DNA of 64,000 nt. It comes from Gallionella sp. Its GTDB lineage: Bacteria; Pseudomonadota; Gammaproteobacteria; Burkholderiales; Gallionellaceae. This document shows, one piece after another, positions 6,978 through 15,645 of this stretch (its first letter is position 1; every line of letters begins with the position of its first letter). The notes beneath the pieces were generated by a model. It ran no database searches. It saw nothing but the letters and a program-made list of their open reading frames with translations, and was not told where the DNA came from. A program made the position numbers and the translations under genes. The DNA lies in the NCBI GenBank assembly GCA_028710565.1, contig JAQTTV010000017.1, positions 1 through 64,000 on the forward strand, read 5' to 3'.

Positions 6978-9032
6978 ATGTGGTTGTCACGTATTGAGTT
7001 AAAAAATTTCAAAAGCTATCGCCAGCAGATATTCGACTTTCCCAAACCTCAAAATGGTCAAAATTTAGTGTTGATTGGAGGCGTCAATGGCTATGGCAAA
7101 ACGACGCTACTGGAAGCCATTTATGTCGGTTTATATGGCGAAGAGGCGGTAAATCATAAAGCATTGGATCGGGCGGGACTAAAAGCAAAAAGTTATGGTC
7201 ATTTTCTAGAAACAGCACTTTACCGATTGGCCGCTCATGCAGGCGAAGCTCGCATGGAAGTGGGTATCGAATTTACTAGGGATGATGAAACAGCATTACG
7301 GATTACGCGTAGGTGGTTTTTCAAAAGCAATGGCAAATACGATGACCAGAAAATAATCGTAGAAACACGCTCTAACGCTAATTCATGGATGCCACATAAA
7401 GAAGACGAGCTACCTGAGCTATTTGGAAGCTACGTCACGCCCCCGTGGCTTGCTCCTTTTTTCTTTTTCGATGGGGAAAAAATATCTAGCCTTGCCGATG
7501 AAGATCGCAACGGTTGGGTTACTTCTGGCCTCGAAAGTTTGCTCGGTGTTGTTTTAGTCAAAGAATTGCGTGAACAATTGGCGAGTTACAGCCGAAAGAA
7601 AATAACACAAGGAGGAGGCACGGATGAAAACCGAGTAAATGAACTTGGACTCACTCGTGAAGAAAATATCCGTCAAATGGAACGGCTTACTCAAGAATTG
7701 ACAGACATTCGCTACCAACTCAGTGAAGAAAGGGATAAGCGAGAACGCTTAACCAGTTGTTTGACTGACTTAGCTCAAGGCGGTGATGCTCGCACAGTGG
7801 CAGAAGTGGCGGAAGCAGGGAGCAGAGCCGAGCAAGCAGAAAGAGAGACTCGTGAGAAATTACGAAAACTGTTTTCCAGCACATTACCGCTTCAACTTAT
7901 TCGTCCAGCACTTTATAACTCATTGACTCGCTCGCTTGAGGCTGAGAAACAACTCACAGACTGGGAGCAATCTGTCAGCACCTTGTTACCAAAATGGCAA
8001 AAATTCCACGACACTTTCTTTGAATCAGAGTGGATCAAAGTTGTATCTCAGTTTCCTAACGCACACGACTCATTGGAAAAAACATTACGTCAAGCATGGG
8101 ACAGCATCAATCATCCACGACCAGAATGTTGTGCTGAGGCAATTTGGCACGATTACTTACAACTCCAAGAGCAGCACAAGTTGGAGCAGATGCGAGAAAA
8201 ATTCAAACTATCAGCCACGGAGCTACGTCAGGCTGAACAAGACAGCACGCACGCAGAACAAGAGAAAAAGCGATTGCGTCGGGAGTTGACACGGTTGGAA
8301 GGCATGGATGGTGAAAACAAAGTTGCGGAAATTAAGGCATTAACACTACAACTTGAGTCTGCTTACGAAAAAGTGGATACGCTAAGTAGAAAAGAAATTG
8401 CAAAGGCAAATGAACATAAGGCTTTGTCAAAAGAAGTCGCAGCGCAAACGGCTACCTATGAACGGGAGCGCAAAGAGTTGGCTGACAAACACCCCGAAAG
8501 GGATGCCGCACGAGAGGCTGAGCGCGTCATCGCCATGATAGATGACTTGCTACAACCCTTGTTTAAACTCAAACTTCAAGCATTATCCAAAGCCGCAACT
8601 GAAATATTTAGAGGGTTGCATCACAAAAACCAAATTGCATCTATTGAAGTTGCCGTAGATGGTCGAGCTACAGTCAGAAGCCATGAGGGCACAGAAATCA
8701 CCCTTGCCAAGTCGTCAGGTGAGTCACAGCTTTTTGTGTTAGCTCTAGTTGGCGCACTGGCTGAAGTGACAGGTTATTGCGTGCCCTTGATTGTAGATAC
8801 CCCGCTTGCCCGCCTTTCCAAACAGCATTGTGACAACCTATTAGGATATTGGACGAAAGACACGTCGCGCCAAGTTATTCTACTGGTGCAGGACAAGGAG
8901 ATCGGCAACGACGAATACCAAAAATTAAAATCACGCATTTCAAAAACCTATTTGTTGCAGCATCAGCAATTAAAGCATGGGGTTGGGCAAACGGAAGCTA
9001 TTGCAGACCACTATTTTGGAGGTGTGCAATGA
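6978..9032 (+). CDS. dndD: DndD, SMC/RecF-like ATPase of DNA phosphorothioation
   Basis: A 684-residue RecN/SMC-type ATPase. The N-terminus LSRIELKNFKSYRQQ and P-loop GGVNGYGKTT (about residues 35-44) are typical of DndD, as is PFFFFDGEKI near residue 165. Long charged coiled coil fills about 210-540. The C-terminal lobe holds the ABC signature SSGESQLFVLALVGA and a Walker B IVDTPLARL, so both halves of a composite ATP site are intact. DndD is thought to drive or sense DNA structure change during sulfur insertion. GAGGA lies nine bases before the ATG, and the stop overlaps the next start (ATGA), so translation is coupled to the DndE-FtsK protein. Confidence 0.9.
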   Translation: MWLSRIELKNFKSYRQQIFDFPKPQNGQNLVLIGGVNGYGKTTLLEAIYVGLYGEEAVNHKALDRAGLKAKSYGHFLETALYRLAAHAGEARMEVGIEFTRDDETALRITRRWFFKSNGKYDDQKIIVETRSNANSWMPHKEDELPELFGSYVTPPWLAPFFFFDGEKISSLADEDRNGWVTSGLESLLGVVLVKELREQLASYSRKKITQGGGTDENRVNELGLTREENIRQMERLTQELTDIRYQLSEERDKRERLTSCLTDLAQGGDARTVAEVAEAGSRAEQAERETREKLRKLFSSTLPLQLIRPALYNSLTRSLEAEKQLTDWEQSVSTLLPKWQKFHDTFFESEWIKVVSQFPNAHDSLEKTLRQAWDSINHPRPECCAEAIWHDYLQLQEQHKLEQMREKFKLSATELRQAEQDSTHAEQEKKRLRRELTRLEGMDGENKVAEIKALTLQLESAYEKVDTLSRKEIAKANEHKALSKEVAAQTATYERERKELADKHPERDAAREAERVIAMIDDLLQPLFKLKLQALSKAATEIFRGLHHKNQIASIEVAVDGRATVRSHEGTEITLAKSSGESQLFVLALVGALAEVTGYCVPLIVDTPLARLSKQHCDNLLGYWTKDTSRQVILLVQDKEIGNDEYQKLKSRISKTYLLQHQQLKHGVGQTEAIADHYFGGVQ

Positions 9033-10558
9033 ACAACATCAGCAACATTATTACGGCTTCTTATAAAACCAGCCGCGAAGCTGACCAAATCAGCCAAGGA
9101 CTAAAAAAAGCATTAGGTTGTGAAGCAAATTATGAGATCGCTCGACTGGCATTAGGGCGTTCGCTAGGCCTAGAAAACACACCTGAATCTGCACCAGATA
9201 GCAATGGTTCCCCACTCAAAGGATTGCAATTATTTGGTAAAGAAGAAGATGGTAATTATTTGTGGATTGCTTTATTAGGCGAACAACTAAAACTTTACGG
9301 GCAGCCTAAATTTACCTTAGAAGCTTTGCAAAAACTGGTACGCGATCATTGGCATCGTGGCGTACAACTGTTGCAAGAAGACTGGCAAAAAGCAGAAGGC
9401 GACTTCGCCAAATTTCTCGATGAATTGGCACACCGAGCTAACCTACCAGAAAGCCGACAAATCGGAGAGTTACCCACCATTGTCACATCAAGCAATTCAA
9501 AAAATCCCGCTACGAAAGAGGATTGCGATCATTTGTTCAAGGAGTTACGCAAAGTAGGTATCACTGTCGAAATCCGTTCCTCAGTCATTGGTTCACGCCT
9601 TACCCGTTATCGCTTATTTCTACCTAATGCCAGCGACTATGCCGTTTTAGAGAAGAAGCTCGACCAATTGGGATTCGCGCTGGGTTTGGGAGTAGAAAAG
9701 CTAGTATTGACTAAAGCCGCTGAGCCACAAACCTGCGACCTTGATCGTCCCCGAAGAACAGAAGAATGGCTACCCGTAGGTATTTCAGATTTTGACCGCG
9801 CTGTGCAAGCTTTCTCGCTTATGAATATGTCATTACCTGTTAGTCCTGGAGTTGATTTAGAAGGTCAGCCAATAATTTTTGACTTGGCAAATGCCCCTCA
9901 TCTTTTAGTGGCTGGAACAACTGGCAGTGGAAAAAGTGTTTGTGTTAATGCGTTACTGTTAAGTCTAATTTACGTGGCAAAACAAAAACCCGTCAAACTG
10001 GCACTGATTGATCCAAAACAAGTTGAATTTTCGCAGTGGCGTAATTGTGGTTGCTTGTATGCAGAAATCGCAACTTCAGCAGCCGACGCAATTAGTTTGT
10101 TGGATGAGTTGGTAGTTGAAATGGAAGCACGTTACGCACAATTTGAGCTCCTTGGTGTAAAAAACCTCCACGAAGCACGTGAACGTGGATTTGAAGGAGG
10201 TTGGATTGTGGTCGCTGTAGATGAACTTGCGGATCTAATCACTCAGGATAAGGTCACCGAGGATAGGCTAGTGCAACTCGCCTCAAAAGCTCGTGCTGCG
10301 GGCATTCATTTGATTCTGGCAACGCAAAGACCAGATGCAAAAACATTTAGCGGTTTATTGCGCAGTAATTGCCCTGCGCGCATTGCGTTGAAGGTACAGA
10401 GGTCAACCGAATCAAGCATTATCTTAGATGAAACTGGCGCGGAGTCATTACTAGGAAAAGGCGATATGCTCATCAAAGGAGTCATACCCTTGACGCGTGC
10501 GCATGGTTACAAGATTGAAAGCGATGATATTACAAAGCGGTTGCGGTCTTCTTTGTAA
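9029..10558 (+). CDS. DndE domain fused to an FtsK/SpoIIIE-type DNA motor
   Basis: The true start is the ATG at 9029 behind GGAGGTG, overlapping the dndD stop, giving 509 residues. Residues about 1-120 resemble DndE (SREADQISQGLKKALGCEAN), the small nicked-DNA-binding Dnd subunit. Residues about 165-235 resemble the FtsK beta domain (TVEIRSSVIGSRLTRYRLFL). From about 265 the FtsK motor is complete: HLLVAGTTGSGKS with Walker A at 295-303, IVVAVDELADL with Walker B Asp398/Glu399, and ATQRPDAKT. No membrane segments and no FtsK gamma domain are present. The fusion implies that the DNA-binding Dnd subunit translocates along DNA, or that a motor delivers the modification machinery; this is inference. 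It is the last gene of the operon. Confidence 0.85.
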   Translation: MNNISNIITASYKTSREADQISQGLKKALGCEANYEIARLALGRSLGLENTPESAPDSNGSPLKGLQLFGKEEDGNYLWIALLGEQLKLYGQPKFTLEALQKLVRDHWHRGVQLLQEDWQKAEGDFAKFLDELAHRANLPESRQIGELPTIVTSSNSKNPATKEDCDHLFKELRKVGITVEIRSSVIGSRLTRYRLFLPNASDYAVLEKKLDQLGFALGLGVEKLVLTKAAEPQTCDLDRPRRTEEWLPVGISDFDRAVQAFSLMNMSLPVSPGVDLEGQPIIFDLANAPHLLVAGTTGSGKSVCVNALLLSLIYVAKQKPVKLALIDPKQVEFSQWRNCGCLYAEIATSAADAISLLDELVVEMEARYAQFELLGVKNLHEARERGFEGGWIVVAVDELADLITQDKVTEDRLVQLASKARAAGIHLILATQRPDAKTFSGLLRSNCPARIALKVQRSTESSIILDETGAESLLGKGDMLIKGVIPLTRAHGYKIESDDITKRLRSSL

Positions 10559-10614
10559 ATGTAAAAAATGCAGTCACACGGTATTGTCGGGTTACGGTGC
10601 ACCCTCTCCCCTGC

Positions 10615-10638
10615 CCCTCTCCCGCAAGCGGGCGAGGG
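10615..10638. terminator. Bidirectional terminator-like hairpin of an interspersed family
   Basis: CCCTCTCCCGC and GCGGGCGAGGG form an 11-bp stem with one mismatch and an AA loop, between two convergent genes. There is no U-tract, so termination strength is uncertain. The same palindrome recurs at 37495, 43139 and inside hypE at 43754. Confidence 0.5.
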
Positions 10639-10663
10639 AATATATTTGCACCTTCCTAAAAAC

Positions 10664-11683
10664 TCAATCCTTCACCCGTATTTCCGCAATCACCATTTCG
10701 GCGGCGACTTGACCTGCTCGGTCTATCTGAGAGAATTTAATGGGCAGCAGGCGATATTCCAGTCCTAGCCAGATTTCCAAGCCTTCTTCACCAGCGGCGT
10801 GTACTTTTCGCAAAGGCAACGCCCGCAATTTGCCTAGGCGCGTGGACAATTCAACTTCTTCGCCCACTTCAAATTGGATGTATTCCAGTTTGCGGCCATT
10901 GGTGTAAGGCACGGAGATTGTGCCTTTTTCCAATGCCAATTGTGAAACCTGATACAGGGAGCTGAGTAAATCTTGAGTATGTGCAGGTAGTGTGACTTGA
11001 TTGCCTTCAGAAAAACTGAGGGTTTTGTCTATCCAGTTGAATTTCGCTCCAAAGGATTCCTTGCCACTACCTGTGCGCTTATTTTCGGTAAAACTATCTG
11101 GGCGCAGTCCTTGGGCATCAATTGTGCCGCTGCTAATTTGCTCCGAATCGTAGGTTTTGAACAAGCTTACGATGCCCGTGGTACTCATGCCGACTTTGAT
11201 GCTGTAGTGCTGATCTTCAGAGATTTCAAAGCGGTGTTTGGCTTCACCCACCTGAAAATCTTTGCCTTTGTAAATGATAAAGCGTAGTTGGGCGTGCTTG
11301 GGTAAGGCGGGATGGCTGACAGGCGCAGCTTCCACTGCAATCACAGGTGCGGGTTCTACTGCTGATGCGGCGACCACACTGGATGCCGCCTCCACCGATG
11401 ATGCCGCAGCAACATCAGAAGCGGCAATCACATCCGAGACGGCTTCCTCGACGGGCATGATCGGTGCAATGGGCTTAGGTTTAGACGGTTTGGGGTTTTT
11501 AGGCGGCGCAGGGTGCTTGGCTGGTACGGCTTTAGGCAATGCCACCAACTTGGCGGTTAAAGGCGGCAGTTCAGGTTCTTCTACAGGCGGCAACTGCACC
11601 CAAGGTACGAACAGCAAAACCAGATGTATCAATAGTGATACAACTAAGGTAATCGCGATTCTACCCTTGGTGGTGTGCAGCAT
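10664..11683 (-). CDS. DUF3108 envelope protein with TonB-like N-terminus
   Basis: The ORF track extends too far upstream; ATG 11683 overlaps the stop of the preceding gene (TAATG) and begins MLHTTKGRIAITL, giving 339 residues. A single membrane anchor (about residues 8-27) is followed by a Pro/Lys-rich and then Ala/Ser/Val-rich stretch (about 35-125) like the spanning region of TonB or TolA, and a C-terminal DUF3108 domain (about 130-335). This places the folded domain in the periplasm, tethered to the inner membrane. DUF3108 proteins have a beta-rich lipoprotein-binding-like fold without assigned activity. It is the second of two tandem DUF3108 genes downstream of purN. Confidence 0.8.
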   Translation of the reverse strand: MLHTTKGRIAITLVVSLLIHLVLLFVPWVQLPPVEEPELPPLTAKLVALPKAVPAKHPAPPKNPKPSKPKPIAPIMPVEEAVSDVIAASDVAAASSVEAASSVVAASAVEPAPVIAVEAAPVSHPALPKHAQLRFIIYKGKDFQVGEAKHRFEISEDQHYSIKVGMSTTGIVSLFKTYDSEQISSGTIDAQGLRPDSFTENKRTGSGKESFGAKFNWIDKTLSFSEGNQVTLPAHTQDLLSSLYQVSQLALEKGTISVPYTNGRKLEYIQFEVGEEVELSTRLGKLRALPLRKVHAAGEEGLEIWLGLEYRLLPIKFSQIDRAGQVAAEMVIAEIRVKD

Positions 11684-12426
11684 TATGGTTCGATCACGAG
11701 TTTGCTGAGGATTTGAATCAGCTCGTCCCCATTGGCATCGGTGATGCGCATTTTGCAAGGTAAGTGGTGCTGTTGCGTTGCCAACCAAATTTCGGTACGA
11801 CTTTCACCTGCTTTGGATTGGTTGTCCAAATACAGCGTTTTAAATTTCCCAGCGGGCGTGGTTATCATGTCGCCAGCAGCGATGGCGTAATGTTGTTGAC
11901 TCAAGGAGTTGCCATTGGTTAAGGAAAAATCTAAGGTAGACGGATGTTTTAGATTCAAAAAAATAAATTGATACATCACGCTCAGGCGGTCTTGTGTGCC
12001 TTCAGGTAGCGCGAGTACATTACGTGTCGTCTGACGAATCAGCGCGACTTCGCCATTTTCCCAATTAAATTCCGCGCGGCTGCTACGTGCGGGATCATTT
12101 TCACGCTCATAATCAAAGGCAAGCGGCTGTAAACCTTGTTGGGTGATGCGCCCGTTGCTGCGGCTGATTATTTTCTCTGGTTTAAACACCGCCAACAATC
12201 CGACAGAGCGTGCCGTGCTGGTGAGTTGATAGCTACCATCTGGATTACGGGTGTAGCTTTCTTCAATCTGCGCCACTTGCATTCCACTTTTGGAAACATC
12301 ATAAGTAGCCAGAATGTGGCTGGGTGGTGCTGCAAAAGCGAGATTAGTTAACAAAACGCCCAGCCAGACCTGTATCCAATAAGATGCCAATCGCTGCTTT
12401 TTCAACCCGCTTAAAAACAAAATCAT
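11683..12426 (-). CDS. Exported DUF3108 protein
   Basis: A 247-residue protein with an N-terminal signal segment (WIQVWLGVLLTNLAFAA, cleavage after AFA likely) and a DUF3108 domain over most of the rest. The start is ATG 12426, overlapping the purN stop (TGATG) with GGAG just upstream. It shares with the next gene the recurring pattern of a lipocalin-like sheet protein (RDT/QDRLSVMYQF versus QDLLSSLYQV; EIWLATQQHHLPCKMRI versus EIWLGLEYRLLPIKF), so the two look like an old tandem duplication with different tethers. The role in the envelope is unknown. Confidence 0.82.
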   Translation of the reverse strand: MILFLSGLKKQRLASYWIQVWLGVLLTNLAFAAPPSHILATYDVSKSGMQVAQIEESYTRNPDGSYQLTSTARSVGLLAVFKPEKIISRSNGRITQQGLQPLAFDYERENDPARSSRAEFNWENGEVALIRQTTRNVLALPEGTQDRLSVMYQFIFLNLKHPSTLDFSLTNGNSLSQQHYAIAAGDMITTPAGKFKTLYLDNQSKAGESRTEIWLATQQHHLPCKMRITDANGDELIQILSKLVIEP

Positions 12427-13061
12427 CACTCCAACCCTGGTGAAATTAAGGCAAAACTAGCTTGTTTTTGATGACAAAACTTGACTTTCCCCTCAATCAA
12501 ACTCACTTCACCATCACATAGCCAACGTACCGCTTGCGGATAAACACGATGTTCTTCCAGCAATACACGCTCAGACAACACGTCCTCCGTGTCGTCACAC
12601 AAAACAGGCACGGCAGCTTGAATGATAATCGGCCCATGATCCAAATCAGCGGTAACAAAGTGCACAGTGCAACCGTGAATTTTGATGTCATCTTGCAATG
12701 CCCGCGCATGAGTATGCAGCCCTGTGTAAGCGGGCAGCAACGAAGGATGAATGTTGACCAGTCGCCCGCAATAATGCGATACAAATTCAGGGGTCAAAAT
12801 ACGCATAAAGCCAGCCAGTATCACGAAGTCGGCTTGATATTGGTCTATCACTTTCGCGAGCGCAACATCAAAATCCGCACGCGTGGGGTAATCCTGATGA
12901 GAAATCACCGCCGTGGGTATTCCTTGCGCAGCCGCAAAACTCAAGCCTTCGGCACTGGCACGATTGCTAATGACCGCCGCAATGGTGCAAGGCAATTGCG
13001 CTTGCAATAACGCTTGCATATTGCTGCCGCGCCCAGAGATCAAAATGACAATTTTTTTCAT
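12426..13061 (-). CDS. purN: PurN, phosphoribosylglycinamide formyltransferase
   Basis: Transfers a formyl group from 10-formyltetrahydrofolate to GAR, the third step of IMP synthesis. The N-terminal GRGSNMQAL loop binds the ribotide phosphate. The catalytic triad Asn-His-Asp is visible in VNIHPSLLPAYTGLHTH and in DLDHGPII. The 211-residue length is normal. The track uses a TTG at 13070; ATG 13061 (MKKIVILISGRG) gives the usual PurN N-terminus, so I choose it. purM lies upstream on the same strand, but the two are separated by a DUF559-element relic in the 400-bp gap. Confidence 0.95.
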   Translation of the reverse strand: MKKIVILISGRGSNMQALLQAQLPCTIAAVISNRASAEGLSFAAAQGIPTAVISHQDYPTRADFDVALAKVIDQYQADFVILAGFMRILTPEFVSHYCGRLVNIHPSLLPAYTGLHTHARALQDDIKIHGCTVHFVTADLDHGPIIIQAAVPVLCDDTEDVLSERVLLEEHRVYPQAVRWLCDGEVSLIEGKVKFCHQKQASFALISPGLE

Positions 13062-13071
13062 AGTGGTCAAA

Positions 13072-13434
13072 AAATAATGCTGTGTAAAAACATCGCGGCT
13101 CTATGTGAATCATCGTGGCACAAGTGACAATCTCCCTCCCCTTCAAGGGGAGGGGCGGGGTGGGGATGGGGTATAACCGCCGCGTTCTGTAAAGCTATCC
13201 AGCTACGAATGTTGGCGGCGGAATTTGCTGCCCGCTAGTTGCCGACTGCGTATTCGTTGCCATAACCGTATTTTCGCATCGGTCATCTGTTCGCTGAAGC
13301 TGTCTGCCGATAATCGTACTGTAGGCTTTCATTTCTACCCCATCCCCACCCCAGCCCTCCCCTTGAAGGGGAGGGAGTTTTGTTTCACCCACTGTCAACC
13401 TCATAGAACCAAATAATACGGTATAAAAACATCG
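13072..13434. mobile_element. Internally deleted DUF559 element (copy 1) with flanking direct repeats
   Basis: The element proper spans 13097-13410, beginning GGCTCTATGTGAATCAT and ending CATAGAACC, the inverse of GGTTCTATG. Just inside each end is a hairpin CTCCCCTTCAAGGGGAGG-type palindrome. The middle is a deleted version of the DUF559 gene seen intact at 27730: minus-strand codons for the RQL.G.KFRRQH region join directly to the C-terminal tail, losing about 200 bp. Flanking it are imperfect 24-bp direct repeats (13072-13095 and 13411-13434, 21 of 24 identical; common core TAAAAACATCG). It fills the purN-purM gap. Confidence 0.7.
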
Positions 13435-13461
13435 AGTAGGGGTTAAAACCAGACCTCCGTC

Positions 13462-14523
13462 TTACCAGCCACTCGACACTTGTGTCGGAGCTTCGTCGCC
13501 GACGCGGGTACGAACTGTGCCGATTACCGTGGCAGTTTCACCTGCCGCATTCAATTGTGCCAAGGCGACCTCCGCATCACTGGCTGCCACAATCACCACC
13601 ATGCCGATGCCGCAGTTAAAGGTGCGATACATTTCTTGCGGCGCAACATTACCTTTTTCGCGCAACCAGTGGAACAGTGCAGGCGCACGCCAAGACTTAC
13701 CGTCGATGTCTGCCACCACATTGTCAGGCAACACACGCGGCACGTTTTCGGTCAATCCGCCGCCTGTGATGTGCGCCATGCCTTTGACGGTTAAACTTTG
13801 CATCAATGCCAACAACGGTTTTACATAAATGCGAGTCGGTGCCATGATGAGATCAGCCAACGGCGTGCCGTCCAATTCTGCTGATAAATCAATTTGTTGT
13901 GTGCTGATGATTTTGCGCACCAAAGAATAACCGTTGGAATGCGCGCCATTAGAAGCCAAGCCGATGACTACATCGCCCGCGACAATGTCTTTGCCTGTGA
14001 TGATGTTGGCTTTTTCCACCACGCCGACGGCAAAGCCTGCCAAATCGTATTCACCTACGGGATACATGCCTGGCATTTCAGCAGTCTCGCCGCCAATCAG
14101 CGCGCAGCCTGCTTGTTCGCAGCCGTAAGCAATGCCTTTAATCACTTCAGTTGCGGCATCGACGTCTAACTTACCACAGGCGAAATAGTCCAAGAAAAAC
14201 AGCGGCTCTGCGCCTTGCACCAAAATATCATTGACGCTCATGCCCACTAAGTCGATGCCCACGGTGTCGTGGCGATTCAGTTCAAATGCTAAACGTAGCT
14301 TGGTACCCACGCCGTCCGTGCCAGAGACCAACACAGGCTCCTTGTATTTTTTGGAAATTTCGACTAATGCACCAAAACCGCCCAATCCGCCCAACACTTC
14401 TGGACGCATGGTGCGCTTGGCAAAAGGTTTGATATTTTCGACCAAACGGTCACCCGCATCAATGTCGACACCCGCATCGCGGTAGGAAAGACTGGGGGTG
14501 GCGGGGGTGGAATTCGTATTCAA
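13462..14523 (-). CDS. purM: PurM, phosphoribosylaminoimidazole synthetase
   Basis: Closes the imidazole ring of FGAM with ATP to give AIR. The 353-residue product has the AIR-synthase N-terminus [16 protein letters not shown], the glycine-rich [13 protein letters not shown] phosphate motif, [20 protein letters not shown] and [11 protein letters not shown], and the C-terminal [15 protein letters not shown]. Length and motifs are standard. It lies upstream of purN on the same strand and is divergent from the AI-2E permease gene, with 63 bases between the starts for both promoters. Confidence 0.95.
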   Translation of the reverse strand: MNTNSTPATPSLSYRDAGVDIDAGDRLVENIKPFAKRTMRPEVLGGLGGFGALVEISKKYKEPVLVSGTDGVGTKLRLAFELNRHDTVGIDLVGMSVNDILVQGAEPLFFLDYFACGKLDVDAATEVIKGIAYGCEQAGCALIGGETAEMPGMYPVGEYDLAGFAVGVVEKANIITGKDIVAGDVVIGLASNGAHSNGYSLVRKIISTQQIDLSAELDGTPLADLIMAPTRIYVKPLLALMQSLTVKGMAHITGGGLTENVPRVLPDNVVADIDGKSWRAPALFHWLREKGNVAPQEMYRTFNCGIGMVVIVAASDAEVALAQLNAAGETATVIGTVRTRVGDEAPTQVSSGW

Positions 14524-14586
14524 GTTGAGTTCTCGCTTTCTTCAGGATAAAGTGCTGCACAATTTTATACGCGAATTTTACCTGAA

Positions 14587-15645
14587 ATGACCTTATCTCG
14601 CCTCACTGCTGTGCAATGGCTGGTTTTAATGGTGACAGCGGCGACGCTATTTTACCTATTAAGTCCTATTTTGACCCCATTTGTCGCGGCGGCCATCTTT
14701 GCTTATATCTGCAATCCCTTGGTTAATCGACTGGAAAAATATAAGTTTCCACGCAGTCTCGCCGTCACGGTGGTCATGGCATTGTTATTTGCTCTGTTGG
14801 TTATCTTGTTGCTGATTGTGTTGCCCTTGCTCGAAAAAGAGCTGCGCTTACTGCTCACGCGCTTACCTGATGGCTTGGAAATGCTGCGCGTCAAGCTACT
14901 TCCCCGTTTGCAACCGTTGTTTGGTGATGCGCTGACGTGGGACAGTAACGCAATTAAACAATTTGCCCTCAGCCATTGGCAGAGCGCAGGCAGTGTCGCA
15001 GGACAAATTTTGCCGTGGTTATCTAGTCGTGGCGGGGCAATTGTCGGCGCGCTGGTGAATATGCTGCTCATTCCTGTCGCCTTGTTTTATTTTTTACGCG
15101 ATTGGAATGGGCTGCTGGCAAGATTGGACAGACTGATTCCGCGTCCGCTGTATGCGAAAACCATGAAAATGATGAGTGAAGTCGATAATGTCTTAGCCGA
15201 ATTTTTACGCGGACAAATTTCGGTCATGCTGTTAATGAGTCTATTCTACAGCGTGGCATTGTGGATGACGGGGCTGGAGTTCGCTTTACCTATCGGGCTG
15301 GTCGCGGGGATGTTGGTGTTTGTACCCTATTTAGGGATGATTCTGGGCTTGGTGCTGGCAACATTGGCTGCTGTGATGCAGTTTACGACGGTTGGAGAGG
15401 TGATATGGGTATGGATTGCCTTTGGATTAGGGCAGCTACTAGAAGGGATGCTGGTTACCCCGCTTTTGGTGGGCGAGCGCGTAGGATTACATCCCCTTGC
15501 CGTGATTTTTGCCTTGCTCGCTTTTGGGCAGTTATTTGGCTTTTTTGGCATACTATTAGCTTTACCGATGTCCGCCATTCTACTGGTTGGACTCCGTCAC
15601 GCACTTGCGTGGTATCTCACCAGCAATATGTATAGACAGCGATGA
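14587..15645 (+). CDS. AI-2E family (PerM-like) transporter
   Basis: A 352-residue polytopic inner-membrane protein with the AI-2E/PerM arrangement: three helices in the first 85 residues, a soluble stretch (about 90-150), then five helices ending in a Gly-rich pair (FGLGQLLEGMLVTPLLVGERVGLHPL is the family signature). Members export autoinducer-2, protons or other small solutes, and the substrate here is unknown. The stop overlaps the hda start by four bases (ATGA), the same pairing seen in many beta- and gammaproteobacteria next to purM. Confidence 0.9.
   Translation: MTLSRLTAVQWLVLMVTAATLFYLLSPILTPFVAAAIFAYICNPLVNRLEKYKFPRSLAVTVVMALLFALLVILLLIVLPLLEKELRLLLTRLPDGLEMLRVKLLPRLQPLFGDALTWDSNAIKQFALSHWQSAGSVAGQILPWLSSRGGAIVGALVNMLLIPVALFYFLRDWNGLLARLDRLIPRPLYAKTMKMMSEVDNVLAEFLRGQISVMLLMSLFYSVALWMTGLEFALPIGLVAGMLVFVPYLGMILGLVLATLAAVMQFTTVGEVIWVWIAFGLGQLLEGMLVTPLLVGERVGLHPLAVIFALLAFGQLFGFFGILLALPMSAILLVGLRHALAWYLTSNMYRQR

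Noticed and set aside
11274-11708. 144-aa Ala/Thr-rich plus-strand ORF
   Set aside because: Antisense of the Pro/Ala-rich stalk of the DUF3108 protein.
13195-13404. 69-aa minus-strand ORF in the purN-purM gap
   Set aside because: Out-of-frame reading of the deleted DUF559 element and its hairpins.
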